Below the pieces are notes generated by a model. The model was not told where the DNA came from. It did not search any database and worked only from the letters and a program-made list of their open reading frames with translations. This document shows positions 1 through 7,383 of a DNA stretch of 50,576 bases, piece by piece. Location: NCBI GenBank assembly GCA_024401565.1, contig JAKSKU010000018.1, positions 1 to 50,576 of the forward strand, written 5' to 3'. The DNA is from Paludibacteraceae bacterium (GTDB lineage Bacteria; Bacteroidota; Bacteroidia; Bacteroidales; Paludibacteraceae). The translations under genes were made by a program, and so were the position numbers. Each line of letters starts with the position of its first letter. The stretch's first letter is position 1.

Positions 1-2527
1 TGCCCTTGCCCTCGCAGAACTCTGGTTTGTCATTTTGTATCTTATCATCCACTTCTGGATTGGCAATGACAATAAACTCATCAGTCATCATACAACTTGT
101 TGATGTTGGATAATCAGCATCAGAAGATGTAAGAACAACCTCGATACCAGCAGTACCTCCTGCACTAGCCATATCCCATGTGATCTCAAATGGATCAGCA
201 ACAGAACCTCTTACAACATTAGTCTGATCAACACCATCAATTGACCATGTCATGAAGAAATTGCTATATAGCTCTGTCTTTCCTTCTGGTATTATAGCGA
301 CATCATTAGATGTCAAAACCACTTTCTCATCCTTACATAGACGTACTGTCTTCTTGCCTCTCACTGTAGTAGAGGCAACATCTGAAGAAATCTCTATTTC
401 TTTACTTGGAGTACATCTAGGACATGAAATCTCCACCTTAATAGCAGGTGATATAGAGAAAGAACCACATGGATCATCTGGATTATAATAGTTGTCTGTA
501 TGTAGTGCCATCTCTGTTTTGTTTGCAGCAACCACTCTTACATACAACTCATCGCCGTCTTCCAAACCTAAAGAAGAAATAACACCAGCAACCTTACCCT
601 CCAATACGTCCTCTTCGATAGGACCTTCAATATTCTTCCATGATTTCTTATCATCAGGAGTCTTACTATACTGATAGATGTAATGTAGATCCTTATAGTA
701 ATCTTTCAACATTTTTGAAGGGTTCACAAACAAGTCTACTTTATTATCTATACCATCACATGTCACAGTATCCTCTGCAAACGTATTCAAATCAAAATAC
801 ATATCAACAGTAGGAGCCGCACATCCATAAATAATGATATCATCGATCACCAAGTCGTTACCACACTCACCTGGGTTATTAGAGTAATCCAATACCTGCA
901 AAGTGATACTCTCACCAGGATTGTTTTCAACCTCTACAAAAGACTCCTTCCAATTAACACTCTCACCAGGTGCAAATTCAACAGTTTCAGGAGTAATATG
1001 CTCAACACCTCTAGAATCTATAATTTTCAGCTTCACATTTGCCGGAGCATAAACTCCAGCACAACTTGTGGTGAAAATACTGAAATAACAATATACAGTC
1101 AAATCAACACCAGTACACAGACCATCAATTGTTCTTTGATATACCACCTGTCCTGTTCCAGCACTTGCTGGAACGTTAATAAACAAAGCAGCACCATTCA
1201 AATCTCCAGAGTGATCTGGCAAAACTCCTTGATTATTTTTGCCTCCTAAGTCAGCAGACCAGCCTAGTTTTGAACCTTGTCCACTAGAAATTTGAGCAGC
1301 AACAGTATAATTTTTTGTGTCTACAGGACCTGTAGCAACATATGTAGTTCCCAACGGTGCATCATCAAGTTTATGTCGATAACCTTCACCTGTCAAAGTA
1401 ATCTTTTTAGGCTCTGCAATACCATCCGAGTAATCCCACACCCAATAACTATCAGGAGATGTAAATACGCCGAAGTTATCTACCCAAATCTGTTTTCTCG
1501 ACATAGAAGCACCAGTAAGAGGATCATCACAACATTTGATATCCTCAACTACATACTTATCAGACCCTACAGTTTTTCCATCAGGTGTTGTAACTTCAAA
1601 ATTATATGTAGTTTTCTTTCCTACCACTTCACCAGACACATGTATGTAAGAAGAGTTAGTTCCTACCGCTACACCTTCCTTATACCATTTATAAGTACAT
1701 CCGGCATAAGCCATTTTTGGTGACAATACAATCTGTTCTCCACCTCTACATATTCTGTTAGAACCACTGGAAGCGACACGAGGATCAATCTGAGCCTTAA
1801 CTCTGATGCCAGTAATCATAATCGCCTCCCCTTTAGGAATACGTTCAGCAGACAAAAATACATCCAAAGTTCCTCCAGAGATTTTTCCACACTGAGAAGA
1901 TGCATTAGTCAACTTAAGCGTTCCACTAGCTCCATATGCTGCTGATGGTGTGAACCTACTACTTGTACCTGCCGTTCTATTTCCTTCTGTATCCGGATTT
2001 GCAACGGCCTTAAACGTACATGAATAACCGCCCGACAAATGTGGTTTCGGAGCATCACCTGCAGTATTTAGATACTTTTTGCTATGAGGCAAATAATAGT
2101 CTATTTCAATCTCATAGTTACCATCATCCTTCAATCCTCCTACAGAGAAACTCATCAAGATTGTACCTTGTGATACATTAGTGAAAACGGCACCCTTCAC
2201 ATCCTTATCGTCCATTCTCAATGAATCAAGAACAATTGGATTAGATACAATAGCATACTGTGGATCACTCAAAAAATCAGAAGCCGCCACTGTAAATTCT
2301 GTCGTCTCCGCCAAATTAACACCACTAATGATAGATGAAGGCTTAAGAATACCTCCAAAATCACCTACTTCATTAAATGAACCAAATTCATCCGCTGCTT
2401 TACTAGGACATGAAAAATCAATATCTGTCACTAAAACCATCGGAGATGCAGGACCAAACTGAGCCCATGCATTACTACAACATAACGTAAGTAGTAATCC
2501 TAGAATGCTTGACTTAAGATACTTCAT
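1..2527 (-). CDS. Large secreted Ig-like-domain protein, 3' end outside window
   Basis: The frame is open from an ATG at 2527 to the left edge (842 codons), so the C-terminus is missing. The start MKYLKSSILGLLLTLCCSNA followed by WAQ is a good Sec signal peptide with cleavage after AWA. The mature part is rich in Thr, Ser, Asp and Gly, with paired cysteines and phrases such as CRGGEQIVL, CKDEKVVLTS and PEFCEGKG. These mark the starts of the PKD/Ig-like modules found in giant Bacteroidota surface proteins of the SprB or gliding-motility type. A jelly-roll-like stretch (about residues 350-600) lies between Ig-like blocks. In this phylum such proteins are usually T9SS cargo with a C-terminal sorting domain, which cannot be checked here. 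The PorP/SprF gene about 2.2 kb away fits that idea. Family placement is by module style only. Confidence 0.8.
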   Translation of the reverse strand, partial: MKYLKSSILGLLLTLCCSNAWAQFGPASPMVLVTDIDFSCPSKAADEFGSFNEVGDFGGILKPSSIISGVNLAETTEFTVAASDFLSDPQYAIVSNPIVLDSLRMDDKDVKGAVFTNVSQGTILMSFSVGGLKDDGNYEIEIDYYLPHSKKYLNTAGDAPKPHLSGGYSCTFKAVANPDTEGNRTAGTSSRFTPSAAYGASGTLKLTNASSQCGKISGGTLDVFLSAERIPKGEAIMITGIRVKAQIDPRVASSGSNRICRGGEQIVLSPKMAYAGCTYKWYKEGVAVGTNSSYIHVSGEVVGKKTTYNFEVTTPDGKTVGSDKYVVEDIKCCDDPLTGASMSRKQIWVDNFGVFTSPDSYWVWDYSDGIAEPKKITLTGEGYRHKLDDAPLGTTYVATGPVDTKNYTVAAQISSGQGSKLGWSADLGGKNNQGVLPDHSGDLNGAALFINVPASAGTGQVVYQRTIDGLCTGVDLTVYCYFSIFTTSCAGVYAPANVKLKIIDSRGVEHITPETVEFAPGESVNWKESFVEVENNPGESITLQVLDYSNNPGECGNDLVIDDIIIYGCAAPTVDMYFDLNTFAEDTVTCDGIDNKVDLFVNPSKMLKDYYKDLHYIYQYSKTPDDKKSWKNIEGPIEEDVLEGKVAGVISSLGLEDGDELYVRVVAANKTEMALHTDNYYNPDDPCGSFSISPAIKVEISCPRCTPSKEIEISSDVASTTVRGKKTVRLCKDEKVVLTSNDVAIIPEGKTELYSNFFMTWSIDGVDQTNVVRGSVADPFEITWDMASAGGTAGIEVVLTSSDADYPTSTSCMMTDEFIVIANPEVDDKIQNDKPEFCEGKG

Positions 2528-2581
2528 AAACACCCATTTACCTATTATAAAACTATTATTACATTTACGGACCAACGACCC

Positions 2582-2597
2582 CTTTGCATGTGCAAAG
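2582..2597. promoter_or_regulatory. Inverted repeat upstream of the Ig-like protein gene
   Basis: CTTTGCA and TGCAAAG form a perfect 7-bp inverted repeat with a 2-bp centre. It lies 55 bp upstream of the ATG at 2527 and overlaps a near-consensus -7 box on the minus strand (CTACTTTG, one base short of TAnnTTTG). It could be an operator, but no regulator can be named. The rest of 2528-2981 is very AT-rich with long A and T runs and no convincing gene. Confidence 0.35.
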
Positions 2598-2981
2598 TAG
2601 TCTTTTAACTTCTGTTTTAAATCACGTTTATACATTTTGTCTTCAAAATGGTTTTACAAATGATATTAGCCTGGCTGAGCGAGAATACAAGACACTTTTT
2701 TCATATACAAAAATCCTATACTCTAACACTCCAAAACACAAAACAACACAAATTTTAATATTATCTATGCGTTTTTCATGCTTTTCAACGGGTAAAGATA
2801 TAAAAAAATTTAATCTTGGAGAATTTAACCACAAAAAAATAGCCAAACAACATTGTTTTCGGGTAATTTGTGTAATATATCATACCTTTTTATTAAAAAA
2901 CAAAAAGAAAAAAATCACAATACTCTATTTTAATGCAAAAAAATCACCATCTTTGCATAATGAAAATGCGAATAAATTCTT

Positions 2982-3215
2982 ATGGTTATGGAAAGCAAAT
3001 TAATTGGAATCATCGGCGAAAACGCAGGTGTGGTTTGGAGATTTCTAAACGCATCAGCAAGTGAAAAATTCTCTTTCGACCAGTTGAAAAAGGGGACTAA
3101 ACTAAAGAACGACGAATTGTCTACCGCTATCGGATGGCTAGCCAGAGAAAACAAAATCAGGATAGAAGAAGACGGAAACAAAGTGTCGTACAGTGCCATT
3201 GAGTTCTATTTCTAA
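2982..3215 (+). CDS. Winged-helix domain protein (DUF2582 family)
   Basis: The product has 77 residues and resembles the DUF2582 winged helix-turn-helix family, which is widespread in Bacteroidota and of unknown function. The pattern ENAGVVWRFLN, then SFDQLKKGTKL (first helices), then AIGWLARENKI and a final beta wing (IRIEEDGNKVSYS) fits one compact winged helix with nothing added. Two in-frame ATGs at 2982 and 2988 are both possible; the second gives 75 residues (MESKLIG). A weak -7 candidate CATCTTTG sits at 2948-2955. The gene stands alone and ends in a strong hairpin terminator. Members may bind DNA or mediate protein contacts; neither is shown here. Confidence 0.85.
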   Translation: MVMESKLIGIIGENAGVVWRFLNASASEKFSFDQLKKGTKLKNDELSTAIGWLARENKIRIEEDGNKVSYSAIEFYF

Positions 3216-3222
3216 GAAATGT

Positions 3223-3262
3223 AAAAGAGGGTGTATCAATGATTGACGCACCCTCTTTTTTT
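3223..3262 (+). terminator. Intrinsic terminator after the winged-helix gene
   Basis: AAAAGAGGGTG and CACCCTCTTTT pair as an 11-bp stem, with an extra inner TCAAT/ATTGA stem, followed by a T run. It starts 8 nt after the stop codon. Its symmetry would let it also work on the minus strand, against readthrough from the aminopeptidase gene. Confidence 0.85.
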
Positions 3263-3282
3263 GCCGTAATCAAACACAAAGA

Positions 3283-3305
3283 GAGACGGAGATTTGCCCC
3301 GTCTC
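3283..3305 (-). terminator. GAGACGG/CCGTCTC hairpin after the M42 peptidase gene
   Basis: A 7-bp inverted repeat (GAGACGG..CCGTCTC) lies just downstream of the minus-strand stop at 3321. The following T tract is broken (TCTTTGTG), so termination may be weak. It belongs to the AGAGACG/CGTCTCT palindrome group seen again at 11844 and 28341. Confidence 0.5.
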
Positions 3306-3320
3306 AATTTATAACCCTAA

Positions 3321-4421
3321 TCAAAAGTTATGACAAGGAATGAAATCAAATATCTCATTCTGATCTATCTTCTTTATTGTCTCGACCAACAAGGATATGA
3401 TGGCGTCGACGTCACGCAAGTCGCAAACTTCCACAGGCGTATGCATGTATCTGTTCGGTATTGAGATCAAAGCTGTCGCAACACCTTCTCTCGTAAGCTG
3501 GATCTTGCATGTATCTGTTCCTCCTGTCGCCGATGAATTTGCCACATTCTGATATGCAATGCCTTTCTCCTCTGCGACGTCCTGCATCAAATGCACTAAC
3601 GCCACATTTGTATCAGCGAAATGACGTATAGCAGCACCGTCTCCCAACTTACATGAGCCATATTTTTTAGCGGCACAATCAGGAACATCAGTAGCAAAAC
3701 CGACGTCTAAAGCAAATCCTACCTGAGGATTAACCTTGAACGCGCTTGTCACAGCTCCTCGACAACCTACCTCTTCCTGAGAAGACGCTACTCCATATAC
3801 ACCAATTTTCAAGTCTTCCTTTGAAAGACGGCGGATAACTTCAGCTACAATGAAAGCTCCTATTTTGTCGTCCAAACCTTTGCTTGAAATTCTATGTTTT
3901 CCGATGAATGAGACGTTTGACACAACTGCGACAGGGTCTCCCACCTGCACCATCTCTTTCGCCTCTTCCGCCGACTCCGCGCCTATGTCAACCCATAGTT
4001 CGTCAAGCTCCAATGCTTTCACTCTCTCTGCCGCGCTCTGAAGATGAATAGGTTTCTTTCCTATCACTCCCCTAACCTTGTTGCCTCTTGAAAGAATGAC
4101 AACCTCTGTGCCTGGGACAGTCAGCAAATCTATACCTCCATGTTTACGCACATAGATGAAACCATTGTCGTCGATATGCATCACTTGGAAACCAATTTCA
4201 TCCACATGACCACAAAGCATCACTTTGAAATCCGCATCCGGATTGATGATACCATACGAATTGCATAGGACATCACTCTCTACAGCGGCAAACTGCTGCA
4301 CATAATCCATCCAGCAGTGAGCGGCCTCCATTTCATAACCAGAAGGCGAATAAGAAGACAGCAAGCTCTCCAAAAAATTGACGCTGCTTTCATCTATATT
4401 CTTGTAATCAGTCAAATTCAT
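3321..4421 (-). CDS. M42 family metallopeptidase (aminopeptidase/glucanase-like)
   Basis: The 366-residue length is normal for M42 cytosolic aminopeptidases, which use two metal ions and form large TET-type assemblies. The expected residues are visible in order: GHVDEIG (His72, Asp74), SSKGLDDKIG (bridging Asp in the GLDD motif, about 184), SSQEEVG (catalytic Glu and metal Glu, 216-217), ALDVG (Asp239) and YMHTPVE near the end (His about 328). No signal peptide is present, so it should act in the cytoplasm on peptides. It is a single-gene unit with a -7 box TAACTTTG at 4443-4450. The exact substrate cannot be read from sequence. Confidence 0.94.
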   Translation of the reverse strand: MNLTDYKNIDESSVNFLESLLSSYSPSGYEMEAAHCWMDYVQQFAAVESDVLCNSYGIINPDADFKVMLCGHVDEIGFQVMHIDDNGFIYVRKHGGIDLLTVPGTEVVILSRGNKVRGVIGKKPIHLQSAAERVKALELDELWVDIGAESAEEAKEMVQVGDPVAVVSNVSFIGKHRISSKGLDDKIGAFIVAEVIRRLSKEDLKIGVYGVASSQEEVGCRGAVTSAFKVNPQVGFALDVGFATDVPDCAAKKYGSCKLGDGAAIRHFADTNVALVHLMQDVAEEKGIAYQNVANSSATGGTDTCKIQLTREGVATALISIPNRYMHTPVEVCDLRDVDAIISLLVETIKKIDQNEIFDFIPCHNF

Positions 4422-4442
4422 ACATTACGTTTTAGTTCACTG

Positions 4443-4450
4443 CAAAGTTA
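4443..4450 (-). promoter_or_regulatory. -7 promoter element of the M42 peptidase gene
   Basis: TAACTTTG on the minus strand matches TAnnTTTG and lies 22 nt upstream of the ATG. No clear TTTG is seen at the -33 position. The rest of 4451-4670 holds AT-rich sequence with short TTAATGC repeats and one copy of a dispersed repeat (see 4561). Confidence 0.4.
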
Positions 4451-4560
4451 ACATTAAAAATTATAAATGCTTAATGCTTAATGCTAAATTATAAAGCGTA
4501 TTTAAATAAACGCAGAGACCGAGAGCTAGAAAGAAAGTCATCGCTTATTTTTTAGTAGTT

Positions 4561-4612
4561 AGGGCCAAATCAAACATGGGCCTTTAGCAATCCTCATTTT
4601 GAGCAACTGCAA
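4561..4612. repeat. Dispersed intergenic repeat, partial copy A
   Basis: The core GCAATCCTCATTTTGAG, preceded by CATGGGCC and AGGGC, is nearly identical to 15284-15325 and related to 23115-23153. This copy lacks the leading ACGCT..GCGT hairpin found in the other two. Confidence 0.6.
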
Positions 4613-4672
4613 TATATCCTAAAAATCTCTATGTATTTTATGTTTTCTATGTGAGACATGAACATCTCCAAT

Positions 4673-4706
4673 AAAAAAAGCGACACTCTTTCGAGCATCG
4701 CTTTTT
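4673..4706 (-). terminator. Intrinsic terminator of the PorP/SprF gene
   Basis: AAAAAGCGA and TCGCTTTTT form a 9-bp stem about 20 nt past the stop at 4728. On the minus strand it is followed by a run of seven T. Confidence 0.87.
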
Positions 4707-4727
4707 ATAACTTAAACTTTCTGATTA

Positions 4728-5717
4728 TTATCTACAGAAATGCTGTGTCTTACAGAATGAGTATCCTAACATCAACTCATGGTCACCTTTGTTGTGACGG
4801 TTGATATTTGTCAAACCAAGAGTGTAAGTGTAACCGATGTTAAACTTCTTGATTCTCACACCACCCATTGGCTTCAAGCATAATGGCTGTGCGTTGTCTT
4901 TATCCAAAACATGACGGTAAAGCAACTCAACCCAATAACCATAATCTCTATCAGTCAAATTCTGCTGGAACTTCAAGTGGAAGTCGAACTGACGCTGATC
5001 TTCAGTATTAAACTTGAACATTGCACCTGGTTCGAACACCATTCCGTCGCCAAGCTGGAAATCATAACCCATAAAAATGTATGGAGTAATAGGACGAACT
5101 GGCTCATCCTTACCAAGCTCAGTCAACTTTGTTGGTATCAAGTTGGCGATTGTCAAACCTGCGAAGAAGTTATCCAATAGCAAATATGTACCGAAAGTTG
5201 CGTTAAAATAGTAACCCTTGTCACGTCCACCGTTTGCAGTCACGATATCAGCTGCAGTACTCTCGCCGAACAATTCCTCAGAAAATGAATAGTGCTGAAC
5301 GACACCTGCAATCGCAAACGACAACTGGCGAGTGATATCACGCTGCTTCATCATATAACCACGAGTACTTCCTCCTGACAATGGAATATGATAGCCAATA
5401 GATACCTGACCACCCTGACGTTTTGAATAACCGTTCTTATCAACGTATGCATAAGCACCTATACCTAGACGCTCCATTCCACCACGCAATCTTGTACGGA
5501 AACTTAATGTAGTCGTACGAGGCGCGTCCTCCATACCGATCCACTGCAACTTACCTGTCCACATAAAGTGTGTACAACGCTCAGCTCCAGCTACAGCAGG
5601 GTTGACCAAGTAATAATTGTAATAGTACTGATCATAGACGATCTCCTCTTGCGCCTTTAGTCCTGTCTGAGATAGCAAGACCATCGTCAATGCTACTAAA
5701 ATGTGTTTTATCTTCAT
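4728..5717 (-). CDS. PorP/SprF family type IX secretion system membrane protein
   Basis: The 329-residue protein starts with a signal peptide (MKIKHILVALTMVLLSQTGL, cut after KAQ). The family hallmark QYYYNYYLVNPAVAG follows at once. The rest alternates amphipathic strands typical of an outer-membrane barrel (for example SFRTRLRGGMERLGIGAYAY, GGVRIKKFNIGYTYTLG). In the known family, PorP and SprF sit in the outer membrane and work with T9SS; SprF is needed for export of the giant adhesin SprB encoded beside it. Here a large Ig-like secreted protein lies two genes away, which suggests a similar pairing (inference). It has its own promoter and terminator. Which cargo it serves is not known. Confidence 0.93.
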   Translation of the reverse strand: MKIKHILVALTMVLLSQTGLKAQEEIVYDQYYYNYYLVNPAVAGAERCTHFMWTGKLQWIGMEDAPRTTTLSFRTRLRGGMERLGIGAYAYVDKNGYSKRQGGQVSIGYHIPLSGGSTRGYMMKQRDITRQLSFAIAGVVQHYSFSEELFGESTAADIVTANGGRDKGYYFNATFGTYLLLDNFFAGLTIANLIPTKLTELGKDEPVRPITPYIFMGYDFQLGDGMVFEPGAMFKFNTEDQRQFDFHLKFQQNLTDRDYGYWVELLYRHVLDKDNAQPLCLKPMGGVRIKKFNIGYTYTLGLTNINRHNKGDHELMLGYSFCKTQHFCR

Positions 5718-5800
5718 TTTTCAACTATTTTGCAACAGTTCTTAAATAATGGTAATTAGAAATAGGGTTTGTTTTTCCTAGTTCTTTTATTTACGTTTGG

Positions 5801-5832
5801 CAAATATAGATAAGTTTAATAAAACGTGCAAT
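5801..5832 (-). promoter_or_regulatory. Promoter of the PorP/SprF gene
   Basis: On the minus strand ATTG (5829-5832) and TATATTTG (5801-5808) are separated by 20 nt. This matches the Bacteroidota TTTG-N19-21-TAnnTTTG promoter with one change at -33. It leaves a leader of about 75-80 nt. Confidence 0.6.
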
Positions 5833-5863
5833 ACTTTTTTAAGAATTCTTTGCATATTTCTTA

Positions 5864-7252
5864 CTAATACGCTGCTTTATCTCCCTTTATCATATTAAAT
5901 ACTGTTTGGAATATGATTCGTATATCAAGCCAAAAGCTCCAATTCTCAATATACCAAACATCTTGTTTAACTCGTCCAATCATCTGACTGATATCAGATG
6001 TCTCACCTCTGAATCCAGTGACCTGTGCCCAACCAGTAATGCCCGGTTTTGCCAAATGACGCACCATATATTCATCTATCAGTTTAGAATACTGCTCCGT
6101 CTGGCTCACCATATGCGGACGTGGCCCGACAACAGACATATCGCCAAAAAGCACATTCACAAACTGAGGCATCTCATCCAAGTTTGTCTTTCTCAATACG
6201 GATCCAACCTTTGTGATTCTGGAATCTCCCTTCGTCGCCTGCAAATGGTCCGCCTCCGCATTGACTTTCATCGTACGGAATTTCAAACAATAGAAATCCC
6301 TGCCATTCTTTCCTGTTCTTTTCTGCTTAAAGAAGATTGGACCAGGAGACGAGAATTTGACAGCTATCGCCACCATAATGTATATTGGCGAGAACACCAC
6401 CAAAACCAAGGCTGAGAACAATATGTCAAAAATTCGTTTCGCCAATCGGTTCCAAGGCTCCTCTAACGGCTCGTCACGGAACAGAATCATCGGTATGTTG
6501 GCAACAGACACTAGAGACACTCCTTTCTTGATATATCTCTGGAAATCCGGCACTATCAGGCTCTTCACAAAACAGCGCTCTGCCTCCTGCAATATATCCA
6601 CCGACTTTTTGTCGTCTACGGCAGGCAACGCGCTTATCACTTCGTTGACAGTCCCCGACTTGATCAGAGTCAAAGCATCCGACAATGAACCTTTCACAAG
6701 CGTCTTGTCCACTTCATAATCAGCCTCGTCCCTATCGTCATATATTCCCAAAACATTGTAGCCCTGAATCTTGTTATTCTTAAGCACGTCGTATACCTCC
6801 GCACCAACATGGCCAGCGCCTAATATAATGACATTACTGCAGTTACGTGGAAGATGTCTCCAATAACGGTATATATTTCTTGACAAAAATCTCCACATGA
6901 ACACTACGACAAACAACAATGTGAAGAACAATGCAAAAAATCTAACCGAAAATATGACGTCAGCAAGTATGAACGCCACTATCAATATGAGTGAAAACAA
7001 AAAGACTGTGCGGAACACTTTCGACATGATGCCCTCAATCACAGCGGATGGCTTGTCGAATATTGTGCCATGCTGCGAAAACGACACAGCATATGCCAAT
7101 GTGGCCAACGCATACAACATATGTCTTTCCAAATAAGGATCAACACTGCTGCCAAAGAAGTGTAGCAATATAGTCAGAAGCAAGTTCAACAACAGTAGCT
7201 CTACAATAAATACTACCCCTTTGAAAAATATATTTTCGTAATTAACAAACAT
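5864..7252 (-). CDS. Undecaprenyl-phosphate sugar phosphotransferase (WcaJ-like)
   Basis: The product has 462 residues in the usual three parts. Four or five membrane segments occupy residues 1-125. A Rossmann-like CoA-binding-type domain follows with NVIILGAGHVGAEVYDVL (about 140). After another membrane segment (ILFSALVLVVFSPIYIMVAIAV) comes the sugar-transferase catalytic domain with FFKQKRTG, FYCLKFRTMK, LRKTNLDEMPQ, GDMSVVGPRPH and KPGITGWAQV. Such enzymes move a sugar-1-phosphate from a nucleotide sugar to undecaprenyl phosphate in the inner membrane, the first step of exopolysaccharide or O-antigen synthesis. No polysaccharide cluster surrounds it, so it may serve a locus elsewhere. 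The donor sugar, often UDP-glucose, is inferred from family only. Confidence 0.93.
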   Translation of the reverse strand: MFVNYENIFFKGVVFIVELLLLNLLLTILLHFFGSSVDPYLERHMLYALATLAYAVSFSQHGTIFDKPSAVIEGIMSKVFRTVFLFSLILIVAFILADVIFSVRFFALFFTLLFVVVFMWRFLSRNIYRYWRHLPRNCSNVIILGAGHVGAEVYDVLKNNKIQGYNVLGIYDDRDEADYEVDKTLVKGSLSDALTLIKSGTVNEVISALPAVDDKKSVDILQEAERCFVKSLIVPDFQRYIKKGVSLVSVANIPMILFRDEPLEEPWNRLAKRIFDILFSALVLVVFSPIYIMVAIAVKFSSPGPIFFKQKRTGKNGRDFYCLKFRTMKVNAEADHLQATKGDSRITKVGSVLRKTNLDEMPQFVNVLFGDMSVVGPRPHMVSQTEQYSKLIDEYMVRHLAKPGITGWAQVTGFRGETSDISQMIGRVKQDVWYIENWSFWLDIRIIFQTVFNMIKGDKAAY

Positions 7253-7288
7253 TTTAACTATGTAAATTAACCGCTTTACCTTTCAGTC

Positions 7289-7320
7289 AATCCGCATTTC
7301 ACTATATCAAAACGCGGATT
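7289..7320 (-). promoter_or_regulatory. 5' leader stem-loop of the sugar transferase mRNA
   Basis: AATCCGC and GCGGATT form a 7-bp stem with an 18-nt loop. On the minus strand it begins about 6 nt after the -7 box at 7326-7333, so the hairpin would lie at or next to the mRNA 5' end. A stabilising or regulatory role is inference. Confidence 0.45.
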
Positions 7321-7325
7321 AAATA

Positions 7326-7359
7326 CAAAGATAGCTACTTTCGCCAATTTCCAAGCAAA
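7326..7359 (-). promoter_or_regulatory. Promoter of the sugar transferase gene
   Basis: TATCTTTG (7326-7333) is a full TAnnTTTG match on the minus strand. TTTG at 7356-7359 is 22 nt upstream, one nucleotide longer than usual. Confidence 0.45.
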
Positions 7360-7383
7360 CAAATCTAAAAAATGTTAACAGCA

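Noticed and set aside
2584-3003. 139-residue plus-strand ORF
   Set aside because: It lies in a very AT-rich spacer, is full of Lys, Asn and Phe from A/T runs, overlaps the start of the winged-helix gene and shows no domain or signal.
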